Assembly: GCA_026414725.1 (NCBI GenBank)
Contig: JAOAIL010000001.1
Location: forward strand, 1 to 52,565
Source: a bacterium
GTDB taxonomy: Bacteria; Ratteibacteria; UBA8468; B48-G9; JAFGKM01
DNA length: 52,565 bases
Direction of reading: 5' to 3'
Shown in pieces: positions 9,309 to 19,036 of the stretch. Numbering within the stretch: the stretch's first letter is position 1; each line of letters begins with the position of its first letter. The translations under genes were made by a program, and so were the position numbers. The notes beneath the pieces are model-generated. The model made no database searches and was not told the DNA's origin. It saw nothing but the letters and a program-made list of their open reading frames with translations.

Positions 9309-10736
9309 TCACTTTTTATTTAAATACTCCTCTAACTTTCTCTTCACTATAACAGGACTTGCCTTACCTTTTGTTTTTCTCATCACCTGTCCTATTAAAA
9401 AAGAAATTGCCTGCTCCCTACCTGCTCTATAGTCATCTACAGCAGATGAATTTTCTGCTATTATTCCTTCTATAATACTACTTATTGCATCCTCATCTTC
9501 TATCTGTAATAGGTTCTTTTCAATGACTATTTTTTCAGGGGATATACCTGTGTTAAAACACTCCTGAAGTATTGATTTCGCAACTACTCCTGTAATTTTA
9601 CCATCTTCTATCATTGATACAATCTGAATTAGATATTCAGGAGTAACAGGAGAATCTTCAATATCCTTCTTTGCTGATTTCAATAAAGCAGTAAGGTCTC
9701 CCATTATCCAGTTTGCAATTATCTTTGGCTTACCACCTTTTTTAACACACTTTTCAAAATAATCTGCAATATCCTTTTTAGATGTAAGAACACCTGCATC
9801 ATATTCTGATAACATATATTCCCTACAAAATCTTTCTTTCCTCTGAAATGGCAATTCTCCAACCTGTAAAATGATATCTTTAATCATTTTATTATCAAAG
9901 ATAAGGACAGGGAGGTCTGGCTCAGGAAAATACCTGTAATCCTGTGCCTCCTCCTTCCTTCTCATCTCCTCTGTAATCTGAAGGTCTTCATTCCATAAAC
10001 GGGTCTCCTGTCTTAATATCTCTCCTTCTTCCAAACAGGTAATCTGCCTCCTCGCTTCATACTCAAGCGCTTTTCTCACTGCTTTGAAAGAGTTCATATT
10101 CTTAATCTCTATCTTTACGCCAAATTCTGTCTCTCCATATTTTCTTACAGAGATATTTGCATCACATCTTAAAGAGCCCTCTTCCATATTACAATCACTC
10201 ACTTCAAGATATTCAAGTATGCTTTTTAGTGTAACCAGAAACTTCTCTGCTTCATGAGGACTTCTAATATCCGGTTCAGTAACTATCTCAATAAGAGGAA
10301 CTCCACTTCTGTTAAGGTCAACAAGAGAAAAATCACTGTTACCTTCTGGATGAATAAGTTTACCTGCATCTTCCTCAAGATGTATCCTTCTTATTCTTAT
10401 ATTTCTATTGTCTATAAGAATAGCACCTTCTACAGCGAGTGGTTCTTCATACTGAGATATCTGGTAGTTTTTAGGCAGGTCTGGATAAAAATAGTGTTTC
10501 CTCGCAAAACGAGAAAATGGAGAAATTTTACAATTAAGTGCTATGGCTGTTTTCAGTGTCAGGTCAATTGCTTTCTTATTTATCACAGGGAGTACTCCAG
10601 GGAAACCAGCACAGACAGGACAGACCTGTGAATTAGGAGGTGCTCCAAATTTTGTAGAACATCCACAGAACATCTTTGAATCCGTAAGAAGTTCCACATG
10701 CACTTCAAGTCCTATTACAATTTCATATCCTTCCAT
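9309..10736 (-). CDS. gatB: Asp-tRNA(Asn)/Glu-tRNA(Gln) amidotransferase subunit B
   Basis: GatB is the kinase/binding subunit of GatCAB, which converts mischarged Glu-tRNA(Gln) and Asp-tRNA(Asn) to the correct forms. The 475-residue product opens YEIVIGLEVHVEL and continues with FCGCSTKFGAPPN, CPVCAGFPGVLPV, RKHYFYPDLPKNYQISQY and the C-terminal YqeY-like helical and tail regions. Length is normal. Neither gatA nor gatC is present in this window. The ATG lacks a Shine-Dalgarno sequence; a TATAAT box lies 11 nt upstream on the minus strand, suggesting a very short leader or coupling to the DUF4432 gene 34 nt away. Confidence 0.98.
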   Translation of the reverse strand: MEGYEIVIGLEVHVELLTDSKMFCGCSTKFGAPPNSQVCPVCAGFPGVLPVINKKAIDLTLKTAIALNCKISPFSRFARKHYFYPDLPKNYQISQYEEPLAVEGAILIDNRNIRIRRIHLEEDAGKLIHPEGNSDFSLVDLNRSGVPLIEIVTEPDIRSPHEAEKFLVTLKSILEYLEVSDCNMEEGSLRCDANISVRKYGETEFGVKIEIKNMNSFKAVRKALEYEARRQITCLEEGEILRQETRLWNEDLQITEEMRRKEEAQDYRYFPEPDLPVLIFDNKMIKDIILQVGELPFQRKERFCREYMLSEYDAGVLTSKKDIADYFEKCVKKGGKPKIIANWIMGDLTALLKSAKKDIEDSPVTPEYLIQIVSMIEDGKITGVVAKSILQECFNTGISPEKIVIEKNLLQIEDEDAISSIIEGIIAENSSAVDDYRAGREQAISFLIGQVMRKTKGKASPVIVKRKLEEYLNKK

Positions 10737-10770
10737 AAATAAAAGAGATTATAATTAAGATATATACTCT

Positions 10771-11784
10771 CTAACTGGTTATTACACCTGTTTTAATACT
10801 TGCTTTAAGTGATGCGCCTGCAGAAAGTTTTAAACTATCTCCTCTTTTAACCGCATCTGCGAGATTGGGTAAACTTGAAAATGGTTCAAGTGCAATATTA
10901 TAATTTCTGCCATACCATGGATATTCAAAACTTCCACCTCCTATCCTCCAGAACCATATATATCTAAAAACATCCAGAGGGAATTCAAATTGAAAACCTA
11001 TCTTCAATTTTGTATTAAAAATCTCATATTTGCCCTCTGAAAGTTCAGAAAGAAACATTACTTCGGAAACATTATCTTTTTCATCAGGACAGATACTTAT
11101 ATCAACCTTTTTACCATTTATACCCTCAACCATTGGCCATATCCCTTCTGTTTGTTTAAGATTTGTAAATGACCTGCCATCGCCCTTACCTACAAAAACC
11201 TTTGCTTTCTTTATTCTAATAATACAATCAGGAGATAAAAACGGTTTTCCAAAAGCAGGATGATGCCCCCATATAAAATCCATCTCCTCACCACTTTTAT
11301 TTGTTATCTTCTCATCAAAACATACAAAAGGGTTGTTCTTTTCAATGGATATTGTTTTTTCTATTAAAAATGGTGTTCTGTATGTCTGTGTATAAAATTT
11401 TATAGATAATTTTTCTCGTGAGTCATCAACTATATCATATCTCCAGGGAAGAAGTGCAACCTCTCCATGGAGTCCTAATACCGCCCCTTTATATTCACAT
11501 ATACCCCCACCATTTGGAAATATCTCTTGCCATCCACCTGGATACCAGTCAAGGAAATTTCCCACTTTGCCTTCCGCTGTTGTAATGAAAAGGTATGGTT
11601 TATAGAGTGGGATTGGACTTCTCCACATAAAATCAATATCAAGTGGTTTATAAAGAAACTCCACTATATCCGTTCCTTTATCTGCAAGGATTTCAAGACG
11701 GATAAGGTCATTTTCCATAATAACTGTTGTTATTCCATTCCATAAACATTCCATCCATCTACATCCACTATTTGCTGATAACAT
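10771..11784 (-). CDS. DUF4432 / aldose 1-epimerase-like protein
   Basis: The 337-residue product looks like the DUF4432 branch of the galactose mutarotase fold. It has motifs typical of that beta-sandwich: NDLIRLEILADKGTDI near the start, DWYPGGWQEIFPNGG in the middle, GLHGEVALLPW and WGHHPAFGKPF. The family probably binds or interconverts sugars, but the substrate is not known. It has no signal peptide. A strong ribosome-binding site (AAGGAGAAG) precedes the ATG, and the start overlaps the end of the NlpC/P60 gene by 17 nt. The sugar-linked context nearby (polyol and alcohol dehydrogenases) fits. Confidence 0.85.
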   Translation of the reverse strand: MLSANSGCRWMECLWNGITTVIMENDLIRLEILADKGTDIVEFLYKPLDIDFMWRSPIPLYKPYLFITTAEGKVGNFLDWYPGGWQEIFPNGGGICEYKGAVLGLHGEVALLPWRYDIVDDSREKLSIKFYTQTYRTPFLIEKTISIEKNNPFVCFDEKITNKSGEEMDFIWGHHPAFGKPFLSPDCIIRIKKAKVFVGKGDGRSFTNLKQTEGIWPMVEGINGKKVDISICPDEKDNVSEVMFLSELSEGKYEIFNTKLKIGFQFEFPLDVFRYIWFWRIGGGSFEYPWYGRNYNIALEPFSSLPNLADAVKRGDSLKLSAGASLKASIKTGVITS

Positions 11785-12913
11785 CCTCTTCTCCTTTTAC
11801 AAAAAATGATTTAGGTGGGAGTAATCTTCTTGCACCCGCAAAGTTTCTCTTGAAGTATGAGTTATTAAGAGACGCAATGGTAACCTTTTTTTCTTTAAAA
11901 CTGGCATGGATAAACTGATTATCCCCTATGTATATACCTACATGACCTATAGTTCCCCTGCGATAAAAGAAAACAAGGTCACCCTCTTCTATCTCTTCTT
12001 TCTCAACCGGTTCTCCTGCTCTGAATTGCTGACAGGATGTGTTTGGCAGGTCTATCCCTACTTTTTCATAGACACGTTTTACAAGCGTAGAACAATCAAT
12101 TGACGATTTACCTATTCCTCCAAGCTTATAAGGCATATTAAGGAAATTAAATGATTCCTTGAGTATTACATCTCTGAGTGTTTTTGTTTCTCTTACAATC
12201 TCTGTTTCTGTATTATTCCCATCCGTCAAAGAAACACTTTCTTTTCCAGCAGAAACTACTGGAATTACAATCGTCATTCCTACCTTAAAATCATCATCAC
12301 TCATAAGATTTTCTTCTTTTAACTGTTCCGGAGTAATATTATATTGAGATGCGATAGATTCTAATGTATCCCCATTCTTAACCTTATAATATATCTTTTC
12401 TGTATATGTACCAACAATAGGTTGAGGAGTTGTAACATCAGGGATAACAGGTTCCTTTTTCAGTACCTTAATTTTCAAGTTCTGTCCTATTTTTATATTA
12501 GAACTTTTAAGATTGTTTGTTTTTTTAATCTTTTTCACCGACACCCCATATTTTTTACTTATCCTTTCAAGTGTGTCTCCTTTTTTCACAGTATAAGATA
12601 TGGTCTCATAATTCCCTGCAGGAACAGATATTTTTGCTGAAGAGTTATTTTCTTTTTTGGTCGGTTTATTTTCTTTTTCTGCCGTTTTTGATTCCTCTAC
12701 TTTTCTAACTATAATTTTTTGTTTCGGCTTTATCATTGATGTTTCAAGGTCATTTAATTTTTTAAGTTCATACACAGTTGTACCATATCTTTTCGCAATA
12801 GAAGATAATGTCTCGCCCTTTTTTACATAATGATACTGTGTTATACCTTCAGAATACAGATAAGTGCATAGGAATATTATAACAACGAGGTATTGACATC
12901 TTATACGCATCAT
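11768..12913 (-). CDS. LysM-repeat NlpC/P60 peptidoglycan hydrolase
   Basis: A secreted cell-wall hydrolase of 381 residues. It has a signal peptide (about 1-20), three LysM domains (about 25-70, 105-150 and 170-217, each opening YxVKxGxTLxxI) and a C-terminal NlpC/P60 endopeptidase. The catalytic Cys is in [13 protein letters not shown] near residue 273, and the His is in GHVGIYIGD near 322. It should bind glycan strands through the LysM domains and cut stem-peptide bonds. Two adjacent ATGs exist; the first overlaps the cysE stop as ATGA, so translation is probably coupled. Confidence 0.93.
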   Translation of the reverse strand: MMRIRCQYLVVIIFLCTYLYSEGITQYHYVKKGETLSSIAKRYGTTVYELKKLNDLETSMIKPKQKIIVRKVEESKTAEKENKPTKKENNSSAKISVPAGNYETISYTVKKGDTLERISKKYGVSVKKIKKTNNLKSSNIKIGQNLKIKVLKKEPVIPDVTTPQPIVGTYTEKIYYKVKNGDTLESIASQYNITPEQLKEENLMSDDDFKVGMTIVIPVVSAGKESVSLTDGNNTETEIVRETKTLRDVILKESFNFLNMPYKLGGIGKSSIDCSTLVKRVYEKVGIDLPNTSCQQFRAGEPVEKEEIEEGDLVFFYRRGTIGHVGIYIGDNQFIHASFKEKKVTIASLNNSYFKRNFAGARRLLPPKSFFVKGEEDVISK

Positions 12914-13638
12914 TCACCCCCTGTTTCTGAATCAACAGGAAAAAGTTTTTCTATCTCTTTTTTCTTCTTCTCAAAATACTCATCTATCTTACACATCAAG
13001 CCTTCCATATTTTCTATAGCCCTTATTCTTTCTTCAAGTTTATCCTGTTCTTTTATTATTACCCTTAATGCCTCTGCCACCGGGTCAGGGAGTTTTGCAT
13101 GGTCAAGGTCAACCTTCTCCGTTTTATGTTCTCCTACGACCCTTCCAGGCACACCCACAACTGTTGAGCAAGGTGGAACATCCTTTATTACAACAGAACC
13201 TGCTCCTATCTTTGAATTATCCCCTACTTTTATTGCTCCAAGTACAATAGCACCTGCCCCTATCACCACATTATTTCCTATAGTAGGATGCCTCTTCTTT
13301 TTTTCGGTAGAGGTTCCACCCAGTACAACACCCTGATAAAGCAACACATCATCCCCTATTTCAGCTGTTTCGCCTATAACTACTCCCATACCATGGTCTA
13401 TAAAAAACCTTCTTCCTATTACTGCCCCGGGATGTATTTCCACACCTGTTATAAACCTACCTATATGAGAAATAAGCCGTGCAATACTCTTTTCACCTTT
13501 CTTCCATAGAAAATGTGCTATCCTGTGCATAATAATAGCATGGACTCCGGGGTATGAAGTAAGTACTTCAAAAACATTTCTTGCTGCAGGGTCTCTTTCA
13601 AATACTGTTTTTATATCCTCTCTTATTCGCCCAAACAT
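12910..13638 (-). CDS. cysE: Serine O-acetyltransferase
   Basis: CysE acetylates L-serine with acetyl-CoA, the first step of cysteine synthesis. The 242-residue product has the N-terminal helical region ([12 protein letters not shown]) and a left-handed beta helix with hexapeptide repeats, including [20 protein letters not shown] with the catalytic His, then GVVLGGTS and GAGAIVLG. It ends in an extra helical stretch of about 60 residues with a charged tail. It lies three bases after the E2 gene and overlaps the NlpC/P60 gene by 4 nt. No cysteine synthase is nearby. The class V aminotransferase at 41669 could supply serine (inference). Confidence 0.95.
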   Translation of the reverse strand: MFGRIREDIKTVFERDPAARNVFEVLTSYPGVHAIIMHRIAHFLWKKGEKSIARLISHIGRFITGVEIHPGAVIGRRFFIDHGMGVVIGETAEIGDDVLLYQGVVLGGTSTEKKKRHPTIGNNVVIGAGAIVLGAIKVGDNSKIGAGSVVIKDVPPCSTVVGVPGRVVGEHKTEKVDLDHAKLPDPVAEALRVIIKEQDKLEERIRAIENMEGLMCKIDEYFEKKKKEIEKLFPVDSETGGE

Positions 13639-13641
13639 AGT

Positions 13642-14835
13642 TTATTCCAGCACAGGACTTTCTATCATCTCCTTAAATTTTTTATAAAACATTCCTGCAT
13701 AAGCACCATCAATAACCCTGTGATCAAATGAAAAAGAGATATTCATCACAGAAATTATGCCAATTTTATCATCCATCACCACAACCTCTTTATCAATTTT
13801 CCCCACTCCCATAATCGCTAACCCTGGTGGACTTATTATCGGCTGAAAATTCTCTACACCATACATTCCTAAATTAGAGATTATAAATCTTACATTTTTA
13901 GTGTCTTCTTCAGTAAGTTTATTTAATCGTGCCTTTTCAATAATCTTTTTCCTCTCCTCTGATATCTGATATATAGTTTTACTATCACATTTTCTTAACC
14001 CAGGAACCACAAGCCCATCTTCAACAGAAACAGCCAGTCCTATATCGACTGAAGAATATATCCTTATCTCATCATTTATAAGTGCTGCATTTATCAAAGG
14101 ATATTCTTTAATCGCCCTGGCTGCGAAAAAAATAAGAAAATCCGTATAGGTAAGGTCTACTCCTTCGTTCTTTTTAATATCTTTTATCTTTGCTATCCCG
14201 TTGACATTAAATTTTCCCTGTAAGTAAAAATGTGGTATCTCTCTTTTACTTTCGCCGAGCCGTTTTGCAATAATTCTTCTTAAAGGAGACCACTCTTTTA
14301 CTGTATATTCCTCAGAAGATGTTTTCTTTACCTCTTCCTTTTTACTGGAAAGATAGTCAAGTACATCCTTTTTTTCAATCCTTCCTTCAGGACCAGAACC
14401 TTTTATAACAGTAATATCTATCCCTGCTTCTTCTGCTAACTTTTTTGCTACAGGACTTGCCTTTATTCTCCCTGATGTATCAGTTTCTGCTCTCTTCTGT
14501 ACTTCGGGGATATGTGTTTTGTCCAAAGTCCTCTCTTCAGATACATCGGCTTTTGTTCCACTTTTCTTCTCCATAATATCAAGTGGTTCATCAGGAGTAT
14601 CAGAAAGATAACCAATAACCGTTGTCACAGGTATGGCATTATCAGACGGTTCATAAAGTTTCTTCCTCAAATACCCACTTTCCAGTGCCTCAACCTCAAA
14701 ATTTGTTTTATCACTCATAACCTCAAAAATAACCTCTCCTTTCTCAACCCTGTCCCCTTCATTCTTCTTCCATGAAACAAGGTATCCCTCTTCCATTGTC
14801 TCACCTAATTTTGGCATTATGATTTCTTTAATCAT
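13642..14835 (-). CDS. pdhC: 2-oxoacid dehydrogenase E2 (dihydrolipoamide acyltransferase)
   Basis: The acyltransferase core of a pyruvate- or acetoin-type dehydrogenase complex, 397 residues. It has one lipoyl domain with the modified Lys43 in MSDKTNFEVEA, a peripheral subunit-binding domain at about 122-160 (ASPVAKKLAEEAGID), and the catalytic domain ending in FDHRVIDGAYAG near residue 370, with the conserved His and Asp. Linkers are charged and Thr/Glu-rich. A GAGGTGA ribosome-binding site precedes the ATG, 4 nt after the E1 beta gene. The substrate (pyruvate, acetoin or branched-chain) cannot be fixed from sequence alone; pyruvate is the simplest guess. Confidence 0.92.
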   Translation of the reverse strand: MIKEIIMPKLGETMEEGYLVSWKKNEGDRVEKGEVIFEVMSDKTNFEVEALESGYLRKKLYEPSDNAIPVTTVIGYLSDTPDEPLDIMEKKSGTKADVSEERTLDKTHIPEVQKRAETDTSGRIKASPVAKKLAEEAGIDITVIKGSGPEGRIEKKDVLDYLSSKKEEVKKTSSEEYTVKEWSPLRRIIAKRLGESKREIPHFYLQGKFNVNGIAKIKDIKKNEGVDLTYTDFLIFFAARAIKEYPLINAALINDEIRIYSSVDIGLAVSVEDGLVVPGLRKCDSKTIYQISEERKKIIEKARLNKLTEEDTKNVRFIISNLGMYGVENFQPIISPPGLAIMGVGKIDKEVVVMDDKIGIISVMNISFSFDHRVIDGAYAGMFYKKFKEMIESPVLE

Positions 14836-14839
14836 AAAT

Positions 14840-15817
14840 TCACCTCGCTACAAGGTTTCTAACTGCATCACATATCCTTTCAACATCGGGTATTGCTAAC
14901 TTCTCCAGAACAGGACTTTTCGGCATTGGAACATCTGCCCCTGCTACCCTTACAACAGGTGCATCAAGATAGTCAAAGGCATTCTCCATAATCTGGGCTG
15001 TAATCTCTGCACCTGTCCCACCTGTCTTACAGTCCTCCTCTACTATTATTACCCTGTTTGTCTTTTTTACTGTTTTTACAATTGCTTCTATATCCATAGG
15101 AAGTAGTGTCCTTAAATCCAGAACCTCAACAGAAATCCCTTCTTTTTCAAGAATTTCTGCTGCCTTAAGTGAGAAAAGTGTCATACGAGAATAGGTTATA
15201 AGAGAAACATCTGCTCCTTCCTTTTTTATATCCGCAACTCCTATAGGTATAGTATATTCTTCTTCTGGAACAGGTCCTTTTGTATTATAAAGCATTTTAT
15301 GCTCAATAAAGACAACCGGATTATCTTCTCTTATTGAACTTTTAAGAAGTCCTTTTGCATCATAAGGAGTAGAAGGCATAACTACCTTAATTCCTGGAAT
15401 ATGTATGAGCCATGACTCCAAACTCTGTGAATGATGCGCTCCAAGTGTTCTTCCTGCACCACCTTCAGTCCTTATAGTCAGAGGAACTGTACATTTACCA
15501 CCAAACATATATCTTATCTTTGCCACCTGATTGTTAAGTTGCTCAAGACAGAGTCCTATAAAATCAATGTACATAATTTCAGCAACAGGTCTCATACCCG
15601 TAAGTGCTGCTCCAAGCCCAACCCCCACAATTGCATTTTCTGATATAGGAGTATCTAGTACACGTTCATCACCATACTTCTTCCACAAACCTGCTGTTAC
15701 TCCATAAGCACCACCATATATAGCAATGTCCTCCCCCAATAAAAAAACCTTCTGGTCTCTCTCCATCTCCTCTATAAGTGCCTCATTGAGTGCCTCTCTG
15801 TATGTTATCTCCCTCAT
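14840..15817 (-). CDS. pdhB: 2-oxoacid dehydrogenase E1 component, beta subunit
   Basis: The beta subunit of the thiamine-diphosphate E1 enzyme, 325 residues, the normal length. Visible family stretches include MREITYREALNEAL, FLLGEDIAIYGGAYGVT, DTPISENAIVGVGLGAAL, RTEGGAGRTLGAHHSQSLE and the C-terminal transketolase region with VLDLRTLLPMD and VEEDCKTGGTGAEI. With the alpha subunit it decarboxylates the oxoacid and passes the acyl group to lipoyl-E2. It follows E1 alpha by 12 nt, with AAAGGAG before the ATG. The layout E1a-E1b-E2 is operon-like, and E3 is encoded 28 kb away. Confidence 0.95.
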   Translation of the reverse strand: MREITYREALNEALIEEMERDQKVFLLGEDIAIYGGAYGVTAGLWKKYGDERVLDTPISENAIVGVGLGAALTGMRPVAEIMYIDFIGLCLEQLNNQVAKIRYMFGGKCTVPLTIRTEGGAGRTLGAHHSQSLESWLIHIPGIKVVMPSTPYDAKGLLKSSIREDNPVVFIEHKMLYNTKGPVPEEEYTIPIGVADIKKEGADVSLITYSRMTLFSLKAAEILEKEGISVEVLDLRTLLPMDIEAIVKTVKKTNRVIIVEEDCKTGGTGAEITAQIMENAFDYLDAPVVRVAGADVPMPKSPVLEKLAIPDVERICDAVRNLVAR

Positions 15818-15829
15818 TCATCTCTCCTT

Positions 15830-16783
15830 TCATACGTAAAGGTCAGTATATAACTCTTCTGGTTCAGGGAAAGGACTATTTATAGCATATTCCACTGCCT
15901 CATCTATCTCCCTGATAACAAATTCCTCTAATTCCTTAACTTCTTCTTCTGTAAGAACTCCCTGCCCTACCATTCTTGCTGAAAATAATTTAATAGGGTC
16001 CCTTTCTCTCCAGAATTTTTCTTCTTCTCTCGTTCTGTAAACCCTTGGGTCACTCCTGCTGTGTCCATAGTATCTATAAGTATTCGCTACGATAAAACTC
16101 GGTCCTTTGCCACTTCTTGCATATTCAATCCACTTACCTGCCACCTCTCTTACAGCGAGAACATCCTGCCCATCTACTGTTTCAGAAGGCATATCAAAAG
16201 CAAGTGCTTTTTTAGAAAGGTCTTCTACGGCACTTGAACGTTTTACAGATACACTCATTCCATAAAGATTATTTTCACACACATATATAACAGGTAATTT
16301 CCATAAGGATGCCATATTAAGTGATTCAAAGAATATACCATTATTTGTCGCCCCATCTCCAAAGAAACATACAACAACTCTATCTTTCTTCTGTAATTTC
16401 ATTGATAACCCTGCACCTGTTGCTATACCTAAACCACCTGCTACAACTCCATTGGCACCTAAGTTTCCTTTTGAAAGGTCTGCAAGATGAAGAGAACCAC
16501 CTTTTCCTTTGCACACACCCGTTTTTTTACCCAGTATCTCAGCCATAAGTGCCTTGATATCCCCATCCTTTGCTATCGCATGTCCATGTCCTCTGTGTGT
16601 ACTCGTGATGTAATCATCCTGTCTCAACATTGAAATCACACCTGTAGCCACTGCCTCCATACCTGCATATAAATGTGAACCCCCTTCCGCTATATTCTTA
16701 GCAAGAAGGTCCATAATCCTATCTTCAAAATGTCTGATTTCCATCATCTGCTGAAGCAACTTCTTTGCAAGTTCCTTATTCAT
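15830..16783 (-). CDS. pdhA: 2-oxoacid dehydrogenase E1 component, alpha subunit
   Basis: The 317-residue alpha subunit binds thiamine diphosphate through GDGATNNGIFFESLN...CENN (about residues 140-170). It also shows GVCKGKGGSLHLAD and the phosphorylation-loop-like YRYYGHSRSDPRVYR. The compact size and the GKGGSMH-like stretch resemble acetoin/pyruvate E1 alpha from anaerobes and Gram-positives. The ATG follows AAAGGAGAAGAG. It starts the E1a-E1b-E2 block, 39 nt after the zinc dehydrogenase gene. The substrate is not certain, so the symbol is tentative. Confidence 0.92.
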   Translation of the reverse strand: MNKELAKKLLQQMMEIRHFEDRIMDLLAKNIAEGGSHLYAGMEAVATGVISMLRQDDYITSTHRGHGHAIAKDGDIKALMAEILGKKTGVCKGKGGSLHLADLSKGNLGANGVVAGGLGIATGAGLSMKLQKKDRVVVCFFGDGATNNGIFFESLNMASLWKLPVIYVCENNLYGMSVSVKRSSAVEDLSKKALAFDMPSETVDGQDVLAVREVAGKWIEYARSGKGPSFIVANTYRYYGHSRSDPRVYRTREEEKFWRERDPIKLFSARMVGQGVLTEEEVKELEEFVIREIDEAVEYAINSPFPEPEELYTDLYV

Positions 16784-16822
16784 TATCTCTTCTCCTTTAA
16801 TATAATCTGTTAATCCTCTAAC

Positions 16823-17857
16823 TTAAGGTGTTATTATTATCTTCAGGCCCTCTTTTTTTTCTGCCTTTTCAAGTCCTGTTTTTATCTCTTCCAGCGGATA
16901 TCGGTGTGTTATATATCTACCAGGATTTATCCTGCCTGAAGAGATAAGGTCCAGAGCAATCCTGTTATGTAATGGACTTGAACCATGTGTACCAATAACA
17001 AAAAATTCACCATAGTGTACAAGATTACTGTTAAAATTAATAAATGGCTTTTCTTTCGGAAGTCCACCAAAATAGTTAACAGACCCTCTTTTAGATACAA
17101 GTTCCAGAGCAATCTCCTGTGCCTGATGGACACCTGCTGCTACTATAACCCTGTCAGCCATCTTGCCATCAGTAAGGTCAGTAATTACTTTCTTTATATC
17201 TTCCTTCCCCATATCCACCAGTATTGCTCCTGTAAATTCAGCCATTTTTATCCTATCTGATGAAACATCCGCGAGAAAGACCCTTCCTGCTCCTGTATTC
17301 TTTGCAAGTTCTGCATGGAGACATCCTATAGGACCTGCACCGAGTATTAAAACAGTATCCCCTACTTCTATACGGCTTAACAACTGGCCATTAATTACAC
17401 AGGCAAGTGGTTCCGCCAGAGATGCATATTCAAAAGATACATTATCAGGAATTTTATTTACACATCCATTCCTCACTGCATCCTCTGGCACAAGCATATA
17501 TTCTGCGAACCCACCATCATAATGATAGCCAATTGCCTTAAGGTTATCACACATTGACTGGTATCCCTTTCTGCAGTAATAACATCTACCACATGGAATA
17601 GCAGGAGCAACTGCTACACGGTCCCCTTCTTTCAGTCCAGAAACATTTTTCCCAACCACACTTATAACACCACTCACCTCATGACCTGTAATACGAGGGA
17701 AAATGATATGTTTATGCCCGTAATGAAAAACCTTTACATCTGTCCCGCATATAGCACAACTTTTAACTTTTATAACAACCTCATTATCCCCGGGGACAGG
17801 AACTGGAACCCCCTCTATAGAAATCTCCTCAGGTCTTTTAAGAACTGCTGCTTTCAT
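16823..17857 (-). CDS. Zinc-dependent alcohol/polyol dehydrogenase (MDR family)
   Basis: A medium-chain dehydrogenase of 344 residues in the sorbitol/threonine/galactitol dehydrogenase group. Catalytic zinc ligands are Cys in CAICGTD and His-Glu in GHEVSG. The structural zinc site is CGRCYYCRKGYQSMC. The NAD-binding Rossmann motif is LGAGPIGC. It probably oxidises a polyol or sugar to a keto-sugar, which fits the neighbouring mannitol-phosphate dehydrogenase; the exact substrate is unknown. I chose the ATG at 17857 (MKAAVLKRPEE, the family's usual N-terminus, preceded by GAGAGG); an ATG at 17869 would add four residues. It overlaps the mtlD 3' end by 20 nt. Confidence 0.92.
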   Translation of the reverse strand: MKAAVLKRPEEISIEGVPVPVPGDNEVVIKVKSCAICGTDVKVFHYGHKHIIFPRITGHEVSGVISVVGKNVSGLKEGDRVAVAPAIPCGRCYYCRKGYQSMCDNLKAIGYHYDGGFAEYMLVPEDAVRNGCVNKIPDNVSFEYASLAEPLACVINGQLLSRIEVGDTVLILGAGPIGCLHAELAKNTGAGRVFLADVSSDRIKMAEFTGAILVDMGKEDIKKVITDLTDGKMADRVIVAAGVHQAQEIALELVSKRGSVNYFGGLPKEKPFINFNSNLVHYGEFFVIGTHGSSPLHNRIALDLISSGRINPGRYITHRYPLEEIKTGLEKAEKKEGLKIIITP

Positions 17858-19022
17858 TAATCCTCTCATAATAATACCCTATCTTATCAATAATCTCTCT
17901 TTCTTCTATCTTAGAGACCTCTTTAAGTATATAAAAAATACCCTTCTCTTTTATCATCTTCTGCATCTCCATCGCGCTTTTATCTTCTGGATAATTATAA
18001 CACAGGCAGGTAGCCATAACAAAACATATTTTCTCAGGGTATATACCCTGAGAAAGGCATAGATTTATCGCACCTGCAATCCTATCATTATGTCCTATTT
18101 TTCTTAAAGGGTCTCTCCCAACCCTGAATACAGTATCCTTGAGTAGTTTATTGCCAAACCTTTTTACAAGGTCGTTGATGTATTCATCTATCTCAGAAGT
18201 ATTAAAATTATGTTTTTTTATAAGTGCTGCACGTGTTTCACTCACAACTTCATCAAAGATATCTCTTATATCAGGGTTCTCAAGTGCTTCCCATATATAG
18301 GTATAACCTTTAAGATATCCTAAATACGCGAGGCAGGCATGTGATAGATTATGAATAAATAACTTTAACTCTTCATAAGGGAAAAGGTCTTCCACAGGAT
18401 ATAATCCTTTGATTGGGGGAATATCTCCTCTGAATTTTTTCTTCTCCACCGGAAGTATATTATATGGTTCAACAGTAACCAAAAGAGGGTACTTTTTTCT
18501 CATATCATCAGAGAGAGGTGCCACCATCCTGCTTACAACACTCTCTATAAGTCCTGTGCGGTTTTCTAAAAAGGACATGCCACCAGATGAAAGGTATTTT
18601 TTGATTTCTTCTTTCAGAATATCTGAACTGCCGAGAAGATTCTCACATATTACCACATTGAAATATGAATCAGGGAATATCTCTGCCTTTCTATCTATCC
18701 CATCTGCTAAAAGAGGAGCTAATGACTTAATATTATTTGCACCGACAGCAGTAAAAACAACATCTGTATCTACAAGAATCTGTGAAATTTTTTCTCTATC
18801 TGAAAAATGTATTGCAGAAAGGTCTGTTATTAACTTTTCTTCTTTTCTATCATTACCGAGCAACCATAAGGGATACTCTTTCTTTTCATTTAGCATATTA
18901 ACAACTTCTTCCACCACATCTACAAATACCAGATGATAACCTGAACTGTGGCATATATCTCCGATAAATCCCCTTCCTATCTGTCCTGCCCCGAATATTA
19001 CCACCTTTCTCTTTTCTATCAA
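17838..19022 (-). CDS. mtlD: Mannitol-1-phosphate 5-dehydrogenase family protein
   Basis: The 394-residue product is a polyol-specific long-chain dehydrogenase. Its N-terminal Rossmann motif is FGAGQIGRGFIG (about 10-21), and its body matches MtlD (VFTAVGANNIKSLAPLL, ENLLGSSDILK, ENRTGLIESVVSRM). Conserved catalytic-region residues lie in LFIHNLSHACLAYLGY. It should interconvert mannitol-1-phosphate and fructose-6-phosphate, though related polyol phosphates are possible. The start codon is TTG, well supported by AGGAGA 6 nt upstream and by the family N-terminus. No mannitol PTS gene is nearby, so polyol uptake must occur by another route. Confidence 0.88.
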   Translation of the reverse strand: MIEKRKVVIFGAGQIGRGFIGDICHSSGYHLVFVDVVEEVVNMLNEKKEYPLWLLGNDRKEEKLITDLSAIHFSDREKISQILVDTDVVFTAVGANNIKSLAPLLADGIDRKAEIFPDSYFNVVICENLLGSSDILKEEIKKYLSSGGMSFLENRTGLIESVVSRMVAPLSDDMRKKYPLLVTVEPYNILPVEKKKFRGDIPPIKGLYPVEDLFPYEELKLFIHNLSHACLAYLGYLKGYTYIWEALENPDIRDIFDEVVSETRAALIKKHNFNTSEIDEYINDLVKRFGNKLLKDTVFRVGRDPLRKIGHNDRIAGAINLCLSQGIYPEKICFVMATCLCYNYPEDKSAMEMQKMIKEKGIFYILKEVSKIEEREIIDKIGYYYERINESSSS

Positions 19023-19036
19023 TACTGTCTCCTGTC

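Noticed and set aside
12893-13336. Long plus-strand frame opposite cysE
   Set aside because: It is the antisense shadow of a well-supported cysE and has low-complexity Ser/Pro composition.
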